Shown here piece after piece: positions 1 through 12,045 of a DNA stretch of 64,000 nt. A program made the translations under genes and the position numbers. The DNA comes from Serilophus lunatus. Lineage: Eukaryota; Chordata; Aves; Passeriformes; Eurylaimidae. The notes beneath the pieces are model-generated. The model was not told where the DNA came from and ran no database searches. It worked only from the letters and a program-made list of their open reading frames with translations. The DNA lies in NCBI GenBank assembly GCA_013399895.1, contig VXBA01005890.1, positions 652,212 to 716,211 on the forward strand, written 5' to 3'. Each line of letters starts with the position of its first letter. The stretch's first letter is position 1.

Positions 1-956
1 TCTTAATTTTTGAATAAGGTTCAACGGGCTTAGCTTCTTCAAAATATTGTAGTCTTCTGTAAAGCAAAGTACTGTTACCTTTTTTACAGACAGGAGCAGT
101 AGTGTTCACCCTGACCACCACTGCAAGGATCTGGATCTTATTCATACAGTGTAAAGTTGTCAACAGGCCATTCATAATTTCATATTTCTTACAAAAAGCC
201 AAAATCATCATAATTTAAAATTACTGCCAAATAAAGATTATTAATTTAAAAATATCTTACATATCTTTGCTACAGGTCTTTTTCGGTCCTCTGTCCCTAT
301 CTGCTATATACTATAGAAATTATTTTGAAATGAGTAGAATGAGCTCCATCCCCTCCAGGGGCAAGGAGCAGCGGAGCGCCCAGAAGGACCCTGATGCTCA
401 GAAGAGTGCCAGGCTGTAAAAACAAAAATAGAAAAAGCTTGAGGCCACACTCCAAAGAATATCTTCACTCTTTAGGTCATTGCCGGGATCACCAAGGGTT
501 TTAATGTGGGGGTTTTTTACCAAAGAGTATAGTAGATAGCTGCAGGCTGAGGAGAGCCCAGAGCTCAGGTTGTCCCTTTATTACACAGATATCCTTGCAG
601 TAGTAAGAGAAACATGGGCAGTGCTGCCCTCACCACCCTTTTTTTTAACTGAGCTCCTGCCATGAGATCCTTACAGAGTCAGGCTACTCCTCAGAGATAG
701 CGCTCCAACCAAGTATACGTAGTGGCATGACGGGAAACACCCAGGAAATTTGGAGTCTTAGGGTGCTGTGTGGTATCTCAGAAGATCATTTTCCTGGATC
801 ACTCTTTCAAATCAATGTAGGTTGTTAATCCCACTTGAAAGGACAATGTAGGCACCAATATGCTTCCTTGGAAGGGGTTGTTAGTCATTGCTTAACACCA
901 CAGTGATGCCATTGCGCTGCAGAGACACAGTGATACTCTGTTGTATTTTGTTTCAG
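1..956 (+). other. MSRB3: MSRB3 last intron, 3' part
   Basis: This is non-coding sequence upstream of the MSRB3 terminal exon. It ends in a T-rich tract followed by CAG at 954-956, a good splice acceptor. The open frame that runs from 888 into the exon includes intronic bases up to 956, so its first 23 codons are not expected to be protein. I saw no other exon or repeat in this stretch. The upstream exons lie outside the window. Confidence 0.85.
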
Positions 957-1121
957 TGTGGTGCTCACCTGGGGCATATTTTTGACGATGGACCTCGCCC
1001 AACTGGCAAACGGTACTGCACAAACTCTGCTTCATTATCTTTCAAGCCAGCAGACAAGAGCAACGCTGGAGGAGGCAGCGGTAATGCCAGTCCTGCCCAA
1101 ACAGGCAAAGCTGAGCTGTAG
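957..1121 (+). CDS. MSRB3: MSRB3 terminal coding exon (methionine-R-sulfoxide reductase B3, C-terminal 54 residues)
   Basis: MSRB3 reduces methionine-R-sulfoxide in proteins back to methionine; it is a zinc enzyme of the ER and/or mitochondria, and human mutations cause deafness (DFNB74). The exon starts in phase 0 directly after the acceptor CAG, giving 54 codons plus TAG. Residue 1 (Cys, in [13 protein letters not shown]) is the last cysteine of the second zinc CxxC pair, whose partner lies in the previous exon. The catalytic site follows in KRYCTNSA: Arg19, Cys21 and Asn23 match the conserved Arg-x-Cys-x-Asn of MsrB enzymes, Cys21 being the nucleophile. Thr22 replaces the Ile seen in the human protein. 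The tail is Ser/Gly-rich and ends in KAEL, the ER-retention-type ending of mammalian MSRB3. Length, motif order and tail all match the end of the vertebrate protein, so the identification is firm. Only this exon is present. Confidence 0.96.
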   Translation, partial: CGAHLGHIFDDGPRPTGKRYCTNSASLSFKPADKSNAGGGSGNASPAQTGKAEL

Positions 1122-2490
1122 GATGAAGCAAAGCCTGCAGAAAACTGCGCTGATCTCACACACCTTACAAGGAATGTTTTCTAAGTTGCCTGCTCTCTTA
1201 TATCCTAAGAATGTTCAAATGTATCAAAGCATTTTGCACCATCCTTCTTTCTCACCTTTTCAGAACTGAGGCCTTGCCTGCTGGTGCATTTACTATATAA
1301 TTGGATTGAAAAATGTGTCGACTGAGTCCAGACGTTTTCTTTTCCTTTCTTTTCTTTGTGATTTTTTTTCAGAATCTTTAAATTGAGAGGCTTTGACATC
1401 ACTAGTTACTAGTTTCTTCTTAATGCTGTGTTAGTTTTGAGCACTAGTCCTTTTTGTGTGGGAGATGGGACTTGTGTTTATCTCCAGTCTACAGGAAACT
1501 TCTGGGCATGAGAAAATCCTGAATTCCTAGCACATCTCTGCTTTGTTCTGACTTGTGAGGTATACAGCCTTTGGTCATATTTATTGAACCATCTCCCAGC
1601 ATCAGCCAGACCCTGCAAAAACTTGTAGTTACGGCTGTTCCTTCCCAACTGAGAGAGTGAATGAGGTATTAAGATCATCCTTTGGCTAATTTACTGCCAA
1701 AATTTCAAGGGTGTGGTTGAAAGAATGTAAACATTGTCTCAGCATCTGCGTTTCCCCCTTGTTTGGTATTTAAATCAAGGTTTTAACTAGTACGGCACAC
1801 TTTTGGAGGCTACTAATGAGGCTTTGTCTGTTTATGAGGCCTGTTCAACAAGTGTAACACAAATCCAAATGAAAGTTGAAATCTGCGGGGAGTAATTATA
1901 TGGACAAGTGCAGAGATAAACTTGCAAGTGAAGTAGACGAGGGGTGACACTAGGCTCTTTATCTTCTCCATTGCTACAAGGATTCAGAAATATGACAGTT
2001 TCTGCTAGATGGGAGTTTAGGAATGAATGCTGTAGAAAAAAGGACACCCTCCTGAAGTATCTAGTTTTTAAGATTAGCTGGTCTGGACGGATAGTGCCTA
2101 CAAGACCCCAGCCTTTAATTTGTGCAATTGTGGTGTAGGACATGAGTTACGGGGTTGTTGTATGAAATTAATTTGAAAGAAGCCTGTCAGAGCTCCAGAA
2201 ATTTTCATGTAGAAACATCTGCTGTCCCATAAGATGTTTTTCACAGCTGCTTTTAGATTTTGTTGAATCAGTTTGTCTAGAATTGTGCATAATACTGTTC
2301 TTTAAGCTATACTGTACAATATTTGCTAACACCACTTTGCCTTTAAACATTGAGAGACTTAATGAGTATGCTATTTACTTTTATTAGCAAGCTTTGTGAT
2401 TAACATGTTTGGATCCAATTTTATTTCTAGTAGGAACAAAGTAACCACTGATTTTTATGGAAGCAGGATTGAGGTTTTTATGTCAGTGAT

Positions 2491-2496
2491 AATAAA
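2491..2496 (+). promoter_or_regulatory. Candidate proximal poly(A) signal of MSRB3
   Basis: This is a canonical AATAAA about 1.37 kb after the MSRB3 stop. The downstream sequence is only weakly T-rich, so it may be a minor site. Confidence 0.3.
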
Positions 2497-3488
2497 CATA
2501 TTATCTAAAGTTCAAACATCCTTCAGTTAAAATATAGCTACTATGAGAGCATATGGAATGGTCAGAATTGCCTGGGGTTTTTAACAATGTAAGAAAGAAA
2601 TGAAAAAAAATCATACACTACATTAACAGTAAATAGATGCAAATAAGGACGATAAATATTTACAGCTAAAACACTTGGGCTCTGCTGTAGCAAGCACCTA
2701 CCTACTTACATGAGTCTTCCCCTAGATGCCATGCAAAGAATTGCTCCTTGGCTGCAGGAAAGGTAGTGCAGATTGACCTTTGGGGTTTCAAGGCAGTCGA
2801 GCTTCTCCTAGTCTCACTGATTTTTAGCAATTTCTTCTATGAGAACGGCTTTTATTCCTTGCTTTTATTTAAAGAAAAGCAGTTTTTCGCTACTACATTT
2901 TCTGACATAAAAAAGGCAGCATCTATAGAAATGTGGTACATAAGTGTGGTCTAATTGTAGAATGCTGTTTGATTTAAGTGTTATCAAATTTCAGTATATT
3001 CCTGCCTTATGTTAAAGAAATATTTTACTTAAACTTCAAAACACAGTAATATATGCTGTCCTATAGGAGATTTATTTTTGCAGGATATGGAATGCAATGA
3101 AAGGAGTCAATATGGTGAGGTGTATGTGATCTCTGGGAGTTAGGTCATTTGGTATAGGAAATGCATTGTTCTCATGCAAAAAGTGTACCTCAGAACAGTG
3201 GTAAGACAGATTTTCTTTTATTGCTCTTAGAAGAGGCTAGTAAGGGCTAGTATTGAACCCTCCAAATTTTCTTCAGTCTGGTGATGATTGTGATGGAGGA
3301 AACTTGAGAGCTGAACACAATGTATAGAGTAATAGAATATTTCTGTATGTTTAAATTTTGCACTGTCTAGATGCTTATAAAAACTGAATGCAAACTGTGT
3401 AGAAATAGCAAACTCTATTTTCTGATATCTCTATTTTACTCAGCTGTTTAAATAACATACCTTAAAAATCATGTAAGTCACATGTTAT

Positions 3489-3560
3489 TTATATATGCTA
3501 TATATATATATAAAATTGCACATGTTTTTTATATATATATATGTACACAAACATATATTA
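3489..3560. repeat. TA-rich microsatellite
   Basis: Two runs of alternating TA dinucleotides, around 3489-3512 and 3530-3542, are separated by a short mixed spacer. They are self-complementary and could fold into an AU stem if transcribed as part of the MSRB3 3' UTR. Length is probably variable between individuals. Confidence 0.8.
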
Positions 3561-3697
3561 TTCAAGTATAGTTTTAGCCTTCTGTACCTTTTTAATAACT
3601 AAAACCTTTCCTTAAGAGGGTTCAATACTTTTAAGAAATCAAATATACATTTTTCAAATTAAATTGATTTTCATATATTTGTTGTACACAAATATAA

Positions 3698-3703
3698 AAT
3701 AAA
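3698..3703 (+). promoter_or_regulatory. Candidate main poly(A) signal of MSRB3
   Basis: This is a canonical AATAAA followed 30-50 bases later by a T/G-rich run (TTATTTGTCTGG, then TTTTATG). It is the best-looking cleavage context within 3 kb of the stop. No transcript evidence is available here. Confidence 0.4.
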
Positions 3704-5040
3704 TTTCTTTATAAATAATTCTCTTCTGCTTCCTTATTTGTCTGGTTTTATGTTTTAACCCTAGCTGCAGTATGTCTTAGGGAACTGCTTTTACTTTGCT
3801 CTCCCCTGACCTACTGTGAATGTTATACATCCAGTGCCTTACCTCCAGCAGGTTTCTGGCAGGAGGACAGCACTGCAGGGTACCAGGTGTCCTTGTCCCT
3901 ACCAGATTTCAAGAGACTATCCCAAGCACCCAGGCCCAATAGAGAGGAAAAACATTTAGAGAAAGGCTCAACTTTAACTTAGCAGCAGTTTTAGCCACCT
4001 CCAAAAGATGCACTATAGGGTATAGTGAGTTGTAGTCAGGCTTGTCATAAGAGCCCTACAGTGCTCGGGCTCAGTCTGAAGAGGAGGAATTTGTCTGGAA
4101 AGTTGATTTCTGCCAAAGTTTCATCTCCAAGGATGCAGGTTTGGAACTAGAGTTACATCAAAATTAATTCCCTTGCTAATTTTTCTCAAACATTGCTGAG
4201 TGTCCAGATGACACACTACAGAGTTAGTTCAAACATTAATCCCTTGCGGCCTTCTCTGTCCCACCTATCCACTGTAGTTCCCTCTCAGAACTGTAACAGT
4301 TTGATATTTCTGAAATGAGGTATTGACTTGTACCCCTACAAAGAGATGCAGGACTGGATGCTCCATGGTGGCTTAGTCCATCAGCACCCAGAGGTGCTGT
4401 GCAAAGGCAGGTCTTCAGAGGCATGCAGTGCTCTTGTTGATGCTGGCCTGCTGGCAGACACAGGAGGTGACTTTGTGCTCCAATCCAGCTCACGGCAGGC
4501 TGTGTTTTGCAGTGGATGGCATGCAGTTGTTCTTAACACATGTGTATACCCCATCGCTTCAAAACCAGGGAAGTTTCTATTAAGAGAGACTCTCCCAAGG
4601 TGCCCCAGTCAAAAGGTGAGAGAAGCAGCGGTGGCAGTATCAGCACCACAATGCCAATTAAACAACTGCTTTGAGATTCTCTTATTGTTGTAGCTTTATG
4701 TTTTTCATATATTAAAGGTGCCATAGTTGTAAGCCTTTTACACAAGCTCTGTTAGGTCTCATACACTAAAAATCCCTAATGTGTGTATATGAAGATGTTA
4801 AAATTGGGGCTTTACCGCAGTGGCTACAGCATGTAAATAAGACAGCATCATAAGTCAGCGTTTCTGTTGGGTAACTGCAAAGAATTCATAGTCACAAACA
4901 TGATGTCAGGTGTGGATGTTGGTACTCAGTTGTACTGAATGGTCTCAATGCAGTTAGCCTTGTTTTTCAGCCTGTTTACCCTTAACTGAAGTTAGTCCAT
5001 TAACTGAATTTCTTAATCCATGAGCTAGATCTTATATTCA

Positions 5041-5098
5041 TTTTTTTTCTTATTCTTATTTTCTTTATCTCATTCTTATTATTTTTTTCTTATTTTGA
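5041..5098. repeat. T-rich low-complexity tract
   Basis: This is a run of T with interspersed CTTATT and TTATT units. It is simple sequence with no sign of an adjoining retroposon body. Confidence 0.7.
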
Positions 5099-8000
5099 AT
5101 GTTACAAAATGTCTGTAGTTAATGTCACTGCATGGCCATCAGTCCTCTTGTCCTTTGCCCATGGTCTGGGAGACGATGTGAAATACACGATATGGGCTAC
5201 TTTTCTTGTCCTAACTCAGCATTTCAAAACCATTCCCTCTCTCTTCCTATCCTTGAAGAATTTGAGGAGGAAAATAAAATGGGTATCCGCACTTTTCTCT
5301 ATTGCAATCAGTGTGATTTATGCCTAAGCACTCTAAGGCACGAATGGCAGAGGATTCAATGGCACCAGAAGCAAATTTGTCACCTTCCAAGTTCAGTAGA
5401 GTAAGAAAAAAATGTTGTGTAGCTCATTGGCAAACTGAACAAATAGTCCTTGTTTATTGACTATTAAAATGAGGCCACCTACAGGTCCTACAATAAACCT
5501 GCAAAAATATTTAATCCTGAATACGTGAAGACCTGCATTCCAGTCTGCCTTGATCCTGCTTTGTTACAAAGGGAAGTCATACACCACAGGGCCTGACTAG
5601 GCTTTTCAGATCAAAGCCATGACAACGGCCAACAACTGTATTGCTTTTACAGTCATTTTCAACAACAAAAAAAGTGAGATAATATTTCCAAATGTGCCCT
5701 GATGAAATCACTAGAATAGCCAAACTCAGAGCTCTGTAGGCGTGTGACACTGTGAAATCCTTATATGCAACCCACCAGTGTAGTATTAAGTGAACTAAGC
5801 AAAAAGTTCTCAGTTATGTCCACGTGTCCTTGGGAAGGGGACACACTTGAAGAGCCCAAATCAAGTGGAAAAGTGCACTCAGAAGCCTTCCTCAGGACCT
5901 CCGAGGTCTTGTAGCCAGTCTTCTCAAACCTTTTGTTTAGTCAATATAGGCTAGAAGAAAAAGGTTCCAGAAAAGAGAACGGGCTTCCAGTTTGAAACTC
6001 CTGTTTTACTCACCTCTTGTAAATGCTGAAGACATTTCACTCTGAAGATGTCTTAGCCAATGCATTCTCAGTTGCTCTCTTTGTAGTTTTAGTATACATG
6101 ATACCTGTGTTCTAACTTCTTTTAGCCAGGAAATGTTACTGCCCTAATGCAACAGATATGTTTCCCTCCCCTCCATTTTCAGTTGCTGCAATGATTTTCT
6201 TCTCCTTTATTTTTCAATAACTGGCATTCTAGACAATGGTATATTATTATTTTATTTTCACTGTAGAATAAAAGCTATCTGAACTGTGAGTTCATTTTTA
6301 TTTAGGCCTTGTACTTCTTACTTCTGTTCCCCAAAATATAAGCAATCACCTACTGGCAATATAAGAACTGTGACAAGTTTTGTGTGCCCGCTTGCTGGGA
6401 AAAGTAGCAGTTCTTTGGAAAAGAAAATAAAATACATCTTTGTTGGCCTGTTGAAATGAACAAGTTGATTTTTGCCTGTGAGCTAGTTAATGTTCATGTT
6501 TTTGTATGCTTCCCTAAAGCCCTGTTCTTGCATTTAGAGTATTGTCTCCTCCAGCTTACAATTTTATTATTGTATATTTCATACAAACATGAACATCCAG
6601 GGAGCATCCTCAGGTATAACTGCTGGGCAGTGTAGAAGATACCTGGCATGATCTGAAATAGGTTTTTTTTCTTATGGAAGTACACTCCTAGTTCTGGGAA
6701 ACTTCCATGGTCCGTAATGGTATAGAGATCCTTTCACCTCCAGAGCACCACTTCACATTTGCCCTAGGTAACAGCCAGCATCCCTGGTGATTTCTTAGCT
6801 GTTCATTGATTTTTTTGTGCAATTCCTTGGTGCTGGTACCAGTTCACAGAAATTACTGTGGCAGTATGCCTCAGCGATGCTGCAGCTGGTGAGGAGATTG
6901 AATTCCTTGCTATAAGAACAGTCGATTTCCATCTAGAGAGTAGTCAGGAGATGGAAGAGTAGGTGGAGGATGGGGAGGGGGAAAGAGGCATTTACATTTT
7001 GCCCTGTGATGTTTGCCCCCCTGGTTCACCTCAAACTGCATGGATTTCCATCATGGCACTGTAAGATCACATTTAACTCAGGACAATTAAAGTAACAGTC
7101 TTGTGAAACCCTGTAAAAATAGGTCCTAATTCTTAACTTCATTTTGGTATCTGTCTAACACCACTGGCTTTAGTGAAAAAAGCTACTATAAATCTGAGGG
7201 GATGGAAAGGAATACTGGGAAAGATTCCTCAAAATACTTGAGATAAAATATTTGCAAGAATCTTTAAAATCTTTAATAGGAACAGGACGCGTTTGCAAAA
7301 TCCTACTCCTCGAAATGACTAGTACAGAGTATATCAGTCCTAAAGACCATGGGCCACATTCTCAAAAGAGAGGTCTGTACCGGCTAAAGCTCAGCACTGC
7401 TGACTCGTCAGTGAGTCAGTGCCCCGGCTGCCTCTCTGTATGCATCTCTATTGTTGTTTTCACACTTTCCTTTACATGCTGCAGAGGGTAGTTGCAACCA
7501 CAGTATTTTCATACACCTTTGCTGCTTGAGCCCTGTTGTACAGGGTTTTGAGAAAGGTGATCAATTTATCTTGTTCCTAGTTTGAGCAATTTTTAGGGAA
7601 AAAAAAATTCAAACAGTTTTGATTTTTTTTTTTTCCCAAAGCTGAGAAAAGTTCATTGTCTGGAGTTTGTTGTCTTTCAGCTTTGTAGGCTACCACCAGT
7701 CCATGGTCACCAGTGACCATAAATTCAGTCATCTGTGTTGATAAATTACAGTTTTATCTTTGTTTGGCTAGGGCTTGTAGTAGCCTGCCAACTCAAAACC
7801 ATTGCCTAATATATCATTAGAGGGCAAATTATTCCTGTGTATGTCTGTGGCATATAAGCAACTCCTACCATAGCCTGGGCATTTCAGCATCCTGCTGAGG
7901 AAGGAAAGCAGTGCCTCAAATAATTTAGCCTGAAGATTTTTCTTTTCAAATAAAATATTTTCTTGTTTTTCAAGGTCAGACACTTTGGGCTGTTCAGGTC

Positions 8001-11000
8001 AGAAGACGCCAGAGACCATTTACTTTGTAAAACAAGGACATCCATAGTGAGAGGTGCTTTTAGCAACACCCAAATCTGGCATTTTAAACCAAACAGTAGC
8101 CTGGCCAGAGGGCAGCTTCACTCATCCTTACAGACACTATGACATAGAGGGAGAGTGTCCAAGAGCTGATTGACGTACATGCAACAGGAATAGTATTTGT
8201 TATTCTCTCTTATGAACTCAGACACCTCAAAGCATGTGAGAGATCCTCAGATGAGAGGAATAAATATTTCGCATTGACTGCAGTCTGTGTTTACAGTGGA
8301 AAGTGATTTCTTTCTTGAAAGGCTGAGGCAGTGCTCAGTAGTGGGCTACATCTAAAACTGGTCATAGTGGAGCAGCACTTTTCCTACTCCCAGATGCCAA
8401 GTGAGCGGTAGGTTTTCCTCTTCCTTTTGAGTGTTTAATTTCATCTTTCATTTGAGTCAACTATTCAGGTGATGGAGATTTCTAAAAGCCAGATTTTCTT
8501 CTAGGTCTTTGGTGGAAAAAGACAAGAAATTATTCCTTGAGGGTTGATACTGAGTGGCAAGAAAAAACCTAGTGTGATAGATTCCTACTATTAGTACAAA
8601 TGGAGGTACCTTTAGATACAGCTTTGCTTCAATTGCATTGCAGGCATGAGGCTGATGGAGCAGGATGGACAGCTTTTCTTCTCCTTGCTAACTAACCAAA
8701 CCTACTTCTTCTAAGAGTATAAGATTTCTCATTGTCTGTGGACTGCATGTCTGAAAAGGCACATTCTGCTAGACCTTGTCAAATCCTCTCTGGAGAAACC
8801 ATGTGTCTCCAGGCATTTCTATCCCTCGCTGGGTGGCCATGCATGAGTTTATATATACTGCTTAAAAATATACTTGGCTTTCTGTATGTGAATTATTTTT
8901 TTCATCCTAGCTTTTATACTGCAAACCAAAATTGCTATAGGTAACTACTTTACCTCTGTGAAGACATTTGTTTTCTGTTGACGTTTAATTAGTAGACACA
9001 TTCCAAAGGTCAAACTAAAGGGCAAAAATAGAAGTCTATTTTAGATGATTCAGCCTATTCTTAACCAGCGTGGTGTCTAGAAATGTTAAACTGCAATAAA
9101 AATCCACATCTATGTGGACTCACCTATTTTCACAACAGCAGTGAGAATAGGGCACAGAGCTTCCTATTTCAAATGTCTTCAAAACATCCTTTCAAAGAAT
9201 CTCTATTAGGTGTTAGGAGTATAGAGCCTATGGCATCCAGTTTCACGGTTTTGACCACTTAAGAGAGATGAATAAAATAGGATTGGTTTCAGAAGAGCAC
9301 TGTGAATGGATTACTGTTTCAGCCCTGAAAATACACATTTCTTCCAGCAGTATAAAAGTGAGGGGAGTGTTTATGCCACCACTATAGAAAACACACATCT
9401 CTTTTCTCCAGTGACTAAACTAGACTAATGAAAACGATCAAAGTTGCTAATGACTGAAGGAAAGCCTTTCAGTGCCTCACACTGGTAAAACTGAAGTGTT
9501 TTCTGTAGTGTTACTTCCAATTAACACCAGTGTCAAAGAGAGGCAAATGGCATGCAGCATCTGTGTACCACAATAGTCCATGTGCTCTTAGTGGCGGTGA
9601 GTGAGTATGAAAGAGCAAGTGCAGCAACCCCAGGAAAGAACCACATGAATCACCAAAGGCACATTCAGTTGCCTTGAGCATTACCTAGCAGATACATCCA
9701 AAGTAACTACATGTAAAACCCAAAAAAGAAATATGAATTCTGCTTTCTCTAAGGAAGGAAAAATGGGCAAAATGGCAGAGCTGAGCTATTGGTTCAGAAG
9801 ACCAGCAGCATGAGGACATTGAGAAATTGCTTGCACAGGAAGATCTCAAGATGAATCACCAATTTTTGCTTTCCAAATGCATGTTGTCCTCAGCAATGCA
9901 TAATTTCAATGTGTTTGCCATTATACAAAGAAAAATCCGAATGCCATTCCACTCAGTCCAACAGCTTGTTCTTACCAAGATGTGTTGCCTGGGTGGTCAG
10001 CTGTTTGAGGCCTGTAAAAGAGTTCACAGGATGGTACTTAGAGATGCCTTTGAATCACCTGAGGCAACACTGTTTTTAAAAGACAGCTAAGAATATTTAT
10101 ATTTTGAGAGTAACAGGATAACGTGGTCCAAATGCTCACAAAGAGTTTTCTTGCCTGAGATTGTATTACAGTTTTGAAAATTCAAGGCAAAGTCTTCAGG
10201 TTTGTTTGAAGACACGCATGAAGAATTATATGGTGAAATGTTTCACTCTGGCTGTGAAAAAAGTTAATTCAAAACAACTAAAACATCAGCCATAAAGATG
10301 TACAACATTTTTCAGGAAGCCTTGTCCACCTTGAACTAATGTTTTCATAAAAAACAGCCTGCCTGTAATAATCACTGTTATTGAAAAGACATCCCAAGGT
10401 TGCTGTATGGAAATATGTTAAATACGTTCTGAAATCCAGTCTAATATAATTTCAACATTAGAGCTCATTCATAATCCTGTATTAAAAGCCTATGCAATTT
10501 TCATGAAATATGTCTGTCTGTGTAATCATGAATGCTGAATATTGTCATGGCTTTCCAGAAATTTTCAGCCTCAATGCAGAGGAAAGAAAACTCTTCCAAC
10601 TGGACTTCTACACCACTGAGAAGAAATAACAATAACAGCTCTAAACGTAAAATAAACATTTCTGGAAAAATACTATCTTTTCAAAGAGTCTGTAGTTTGA
10701 ATTTCAAGCTACTAGTAATATGACACAAAGGCTTTGAATGTGCCTGTGGTTACAGCTCCTTGCTTTGTGTGGCACTGGGAACAAACAGTCCCAGTAGGAA
10801 GGAATCTGTTTACTCATGTCTAGATTTAGAAAGTGATCCTTCAAATGGAGTTAGCTTAAACCCCATGAATATTCCTGCTTTGAACCCACAGTGTACAACT
10901 GGATGTAGTTGTTACTCTGATCAAGTCTTCCCAATTCTTTCTAATTGCACAGCAACATCATGGGGGTGGAAAAGAAAATTTTCACCATCACCATACAGCT

Positions 11001-11989
11001 CATGTGTTTGCATGAGTGCACTAGCTGCTTGTCAGGAATTTATTTGTGCTTATAATTTTATGAAAGAATCAATTCTATAAAAGATTCAAAGCCTTCAAAG
11101 TAATCAAACCACATATAAAAGAGTGGGGAGTGGGAAAATTCTGCTTCTCTCTCTGATGTCTCTTGGATATTTTTCCTTTTCATGAGCAACATTTTTTTAT
11201 TAGTGGAATATTTCTGGTTCCATGGCATAACTTTAAAATGATAGGAAAAATTATACAACTGGGATCTCAGTTATTCAGCGCAGCCATTTTAATCCTTCAT
11301 GTTATTTGATCCAGTACAAGGTAATATATGTCTTATTTCCAATTAGAATACAATTCTCACTATATTCATCATCTGTCGATGTCTGCTTTTCCATTTGCCA
11401 GAGACATGAAACTCTGTGATTCAAAGAGTGTCAGTCAGCCTGCCCTACCTGTGGACATTTATATAGTGTAAGCAAGGCTGCCTGTAGGCTTGATTCCTTT
11501 AGCCGAGGGCAGCTGAGAGCTGCTGTGCGCTTCCTTTCCTGTAAAATTTCTCACCAGCTGACAGCATATTGCAGAAATGGTTCCTCCATGCTTCCATTGC
11601 CCTGTTCCATTTGTATGAGCAATATTGCAGAGTACATTTGTTTGAGGCTGCTCAGCTGCACGTGGGAAAAAGATCACTTCTCATGCCCGCAGGCCATATC
11701 CTGCAAACCTCTTCACGGTGCTGTGTGCTCTGTGACTCTATGCTTTGCTCTTCCTGCTGTCCTGGAACAAATTCTGCTATCTACATTAAAAAGCTCTTCA
11801 GAAATGTGTCCTTTGGACCTAATAGGTGTGTATCCATCTTTAAATGGCCAAGAAACATGGAAAAGGCCTTTCCCAAAGAGGCTTTTGTGACAACCACCTT
11901 GATGCACTTAAGAGATTTCAGACTGTCAATCTCTCAGATTTTAAGGTCTTTTGGTAGCATAATATGCTATAGAAGAAATTTAGAATACT

Positions 11990-12045
11990 CAAAACTAAAA
12001 AAAAAAAACCAACAAAACCAAAACCCCAAAAAAACCCTAACAAAA
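11990..12045. repeat. A-rich (CAAAA-type) low-complexity tract
   Basis: A run of A passes into CAAAA/CCAAAA/CCCCAAAAAAA units. It could be an old poly(A) tail or plain simple repeat; no retroposon body is recognisable upstream. Confidence 0.65.

Larger units (their letters stand above)
1122..3730 (+). other. MSRB3: Probable MSRB3 3' untranslated region
   Basis: The stretch after the MSRB3 stop is AT-rich with no convincing coding frame, and it contains many ATTTA-like and T-rich runs, as long vertebrate 3' UTRs do. Canonical AATAAA hexamers lie at 2491-2496 and 3698-3703; the second is followed by a T/G-rich stretch typical of a cleavage region and would give a UTR of about 2.6 kb. Mammalian MSRB3 transcripts also have multi-kilobase 3' UTRs. 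The true end is inferred; AATAAA near 6265 and 6425 could be more distal sites. Confidence 0.5.

Noticed and set aside
888..956. In-frame extension of the MSRB3 exon upstream to an ATG at 888
   Set aside because: It is intronic: a pyrimidine-rich tract and CAG acceptor stand directly before the conserved CGAHLGH start.
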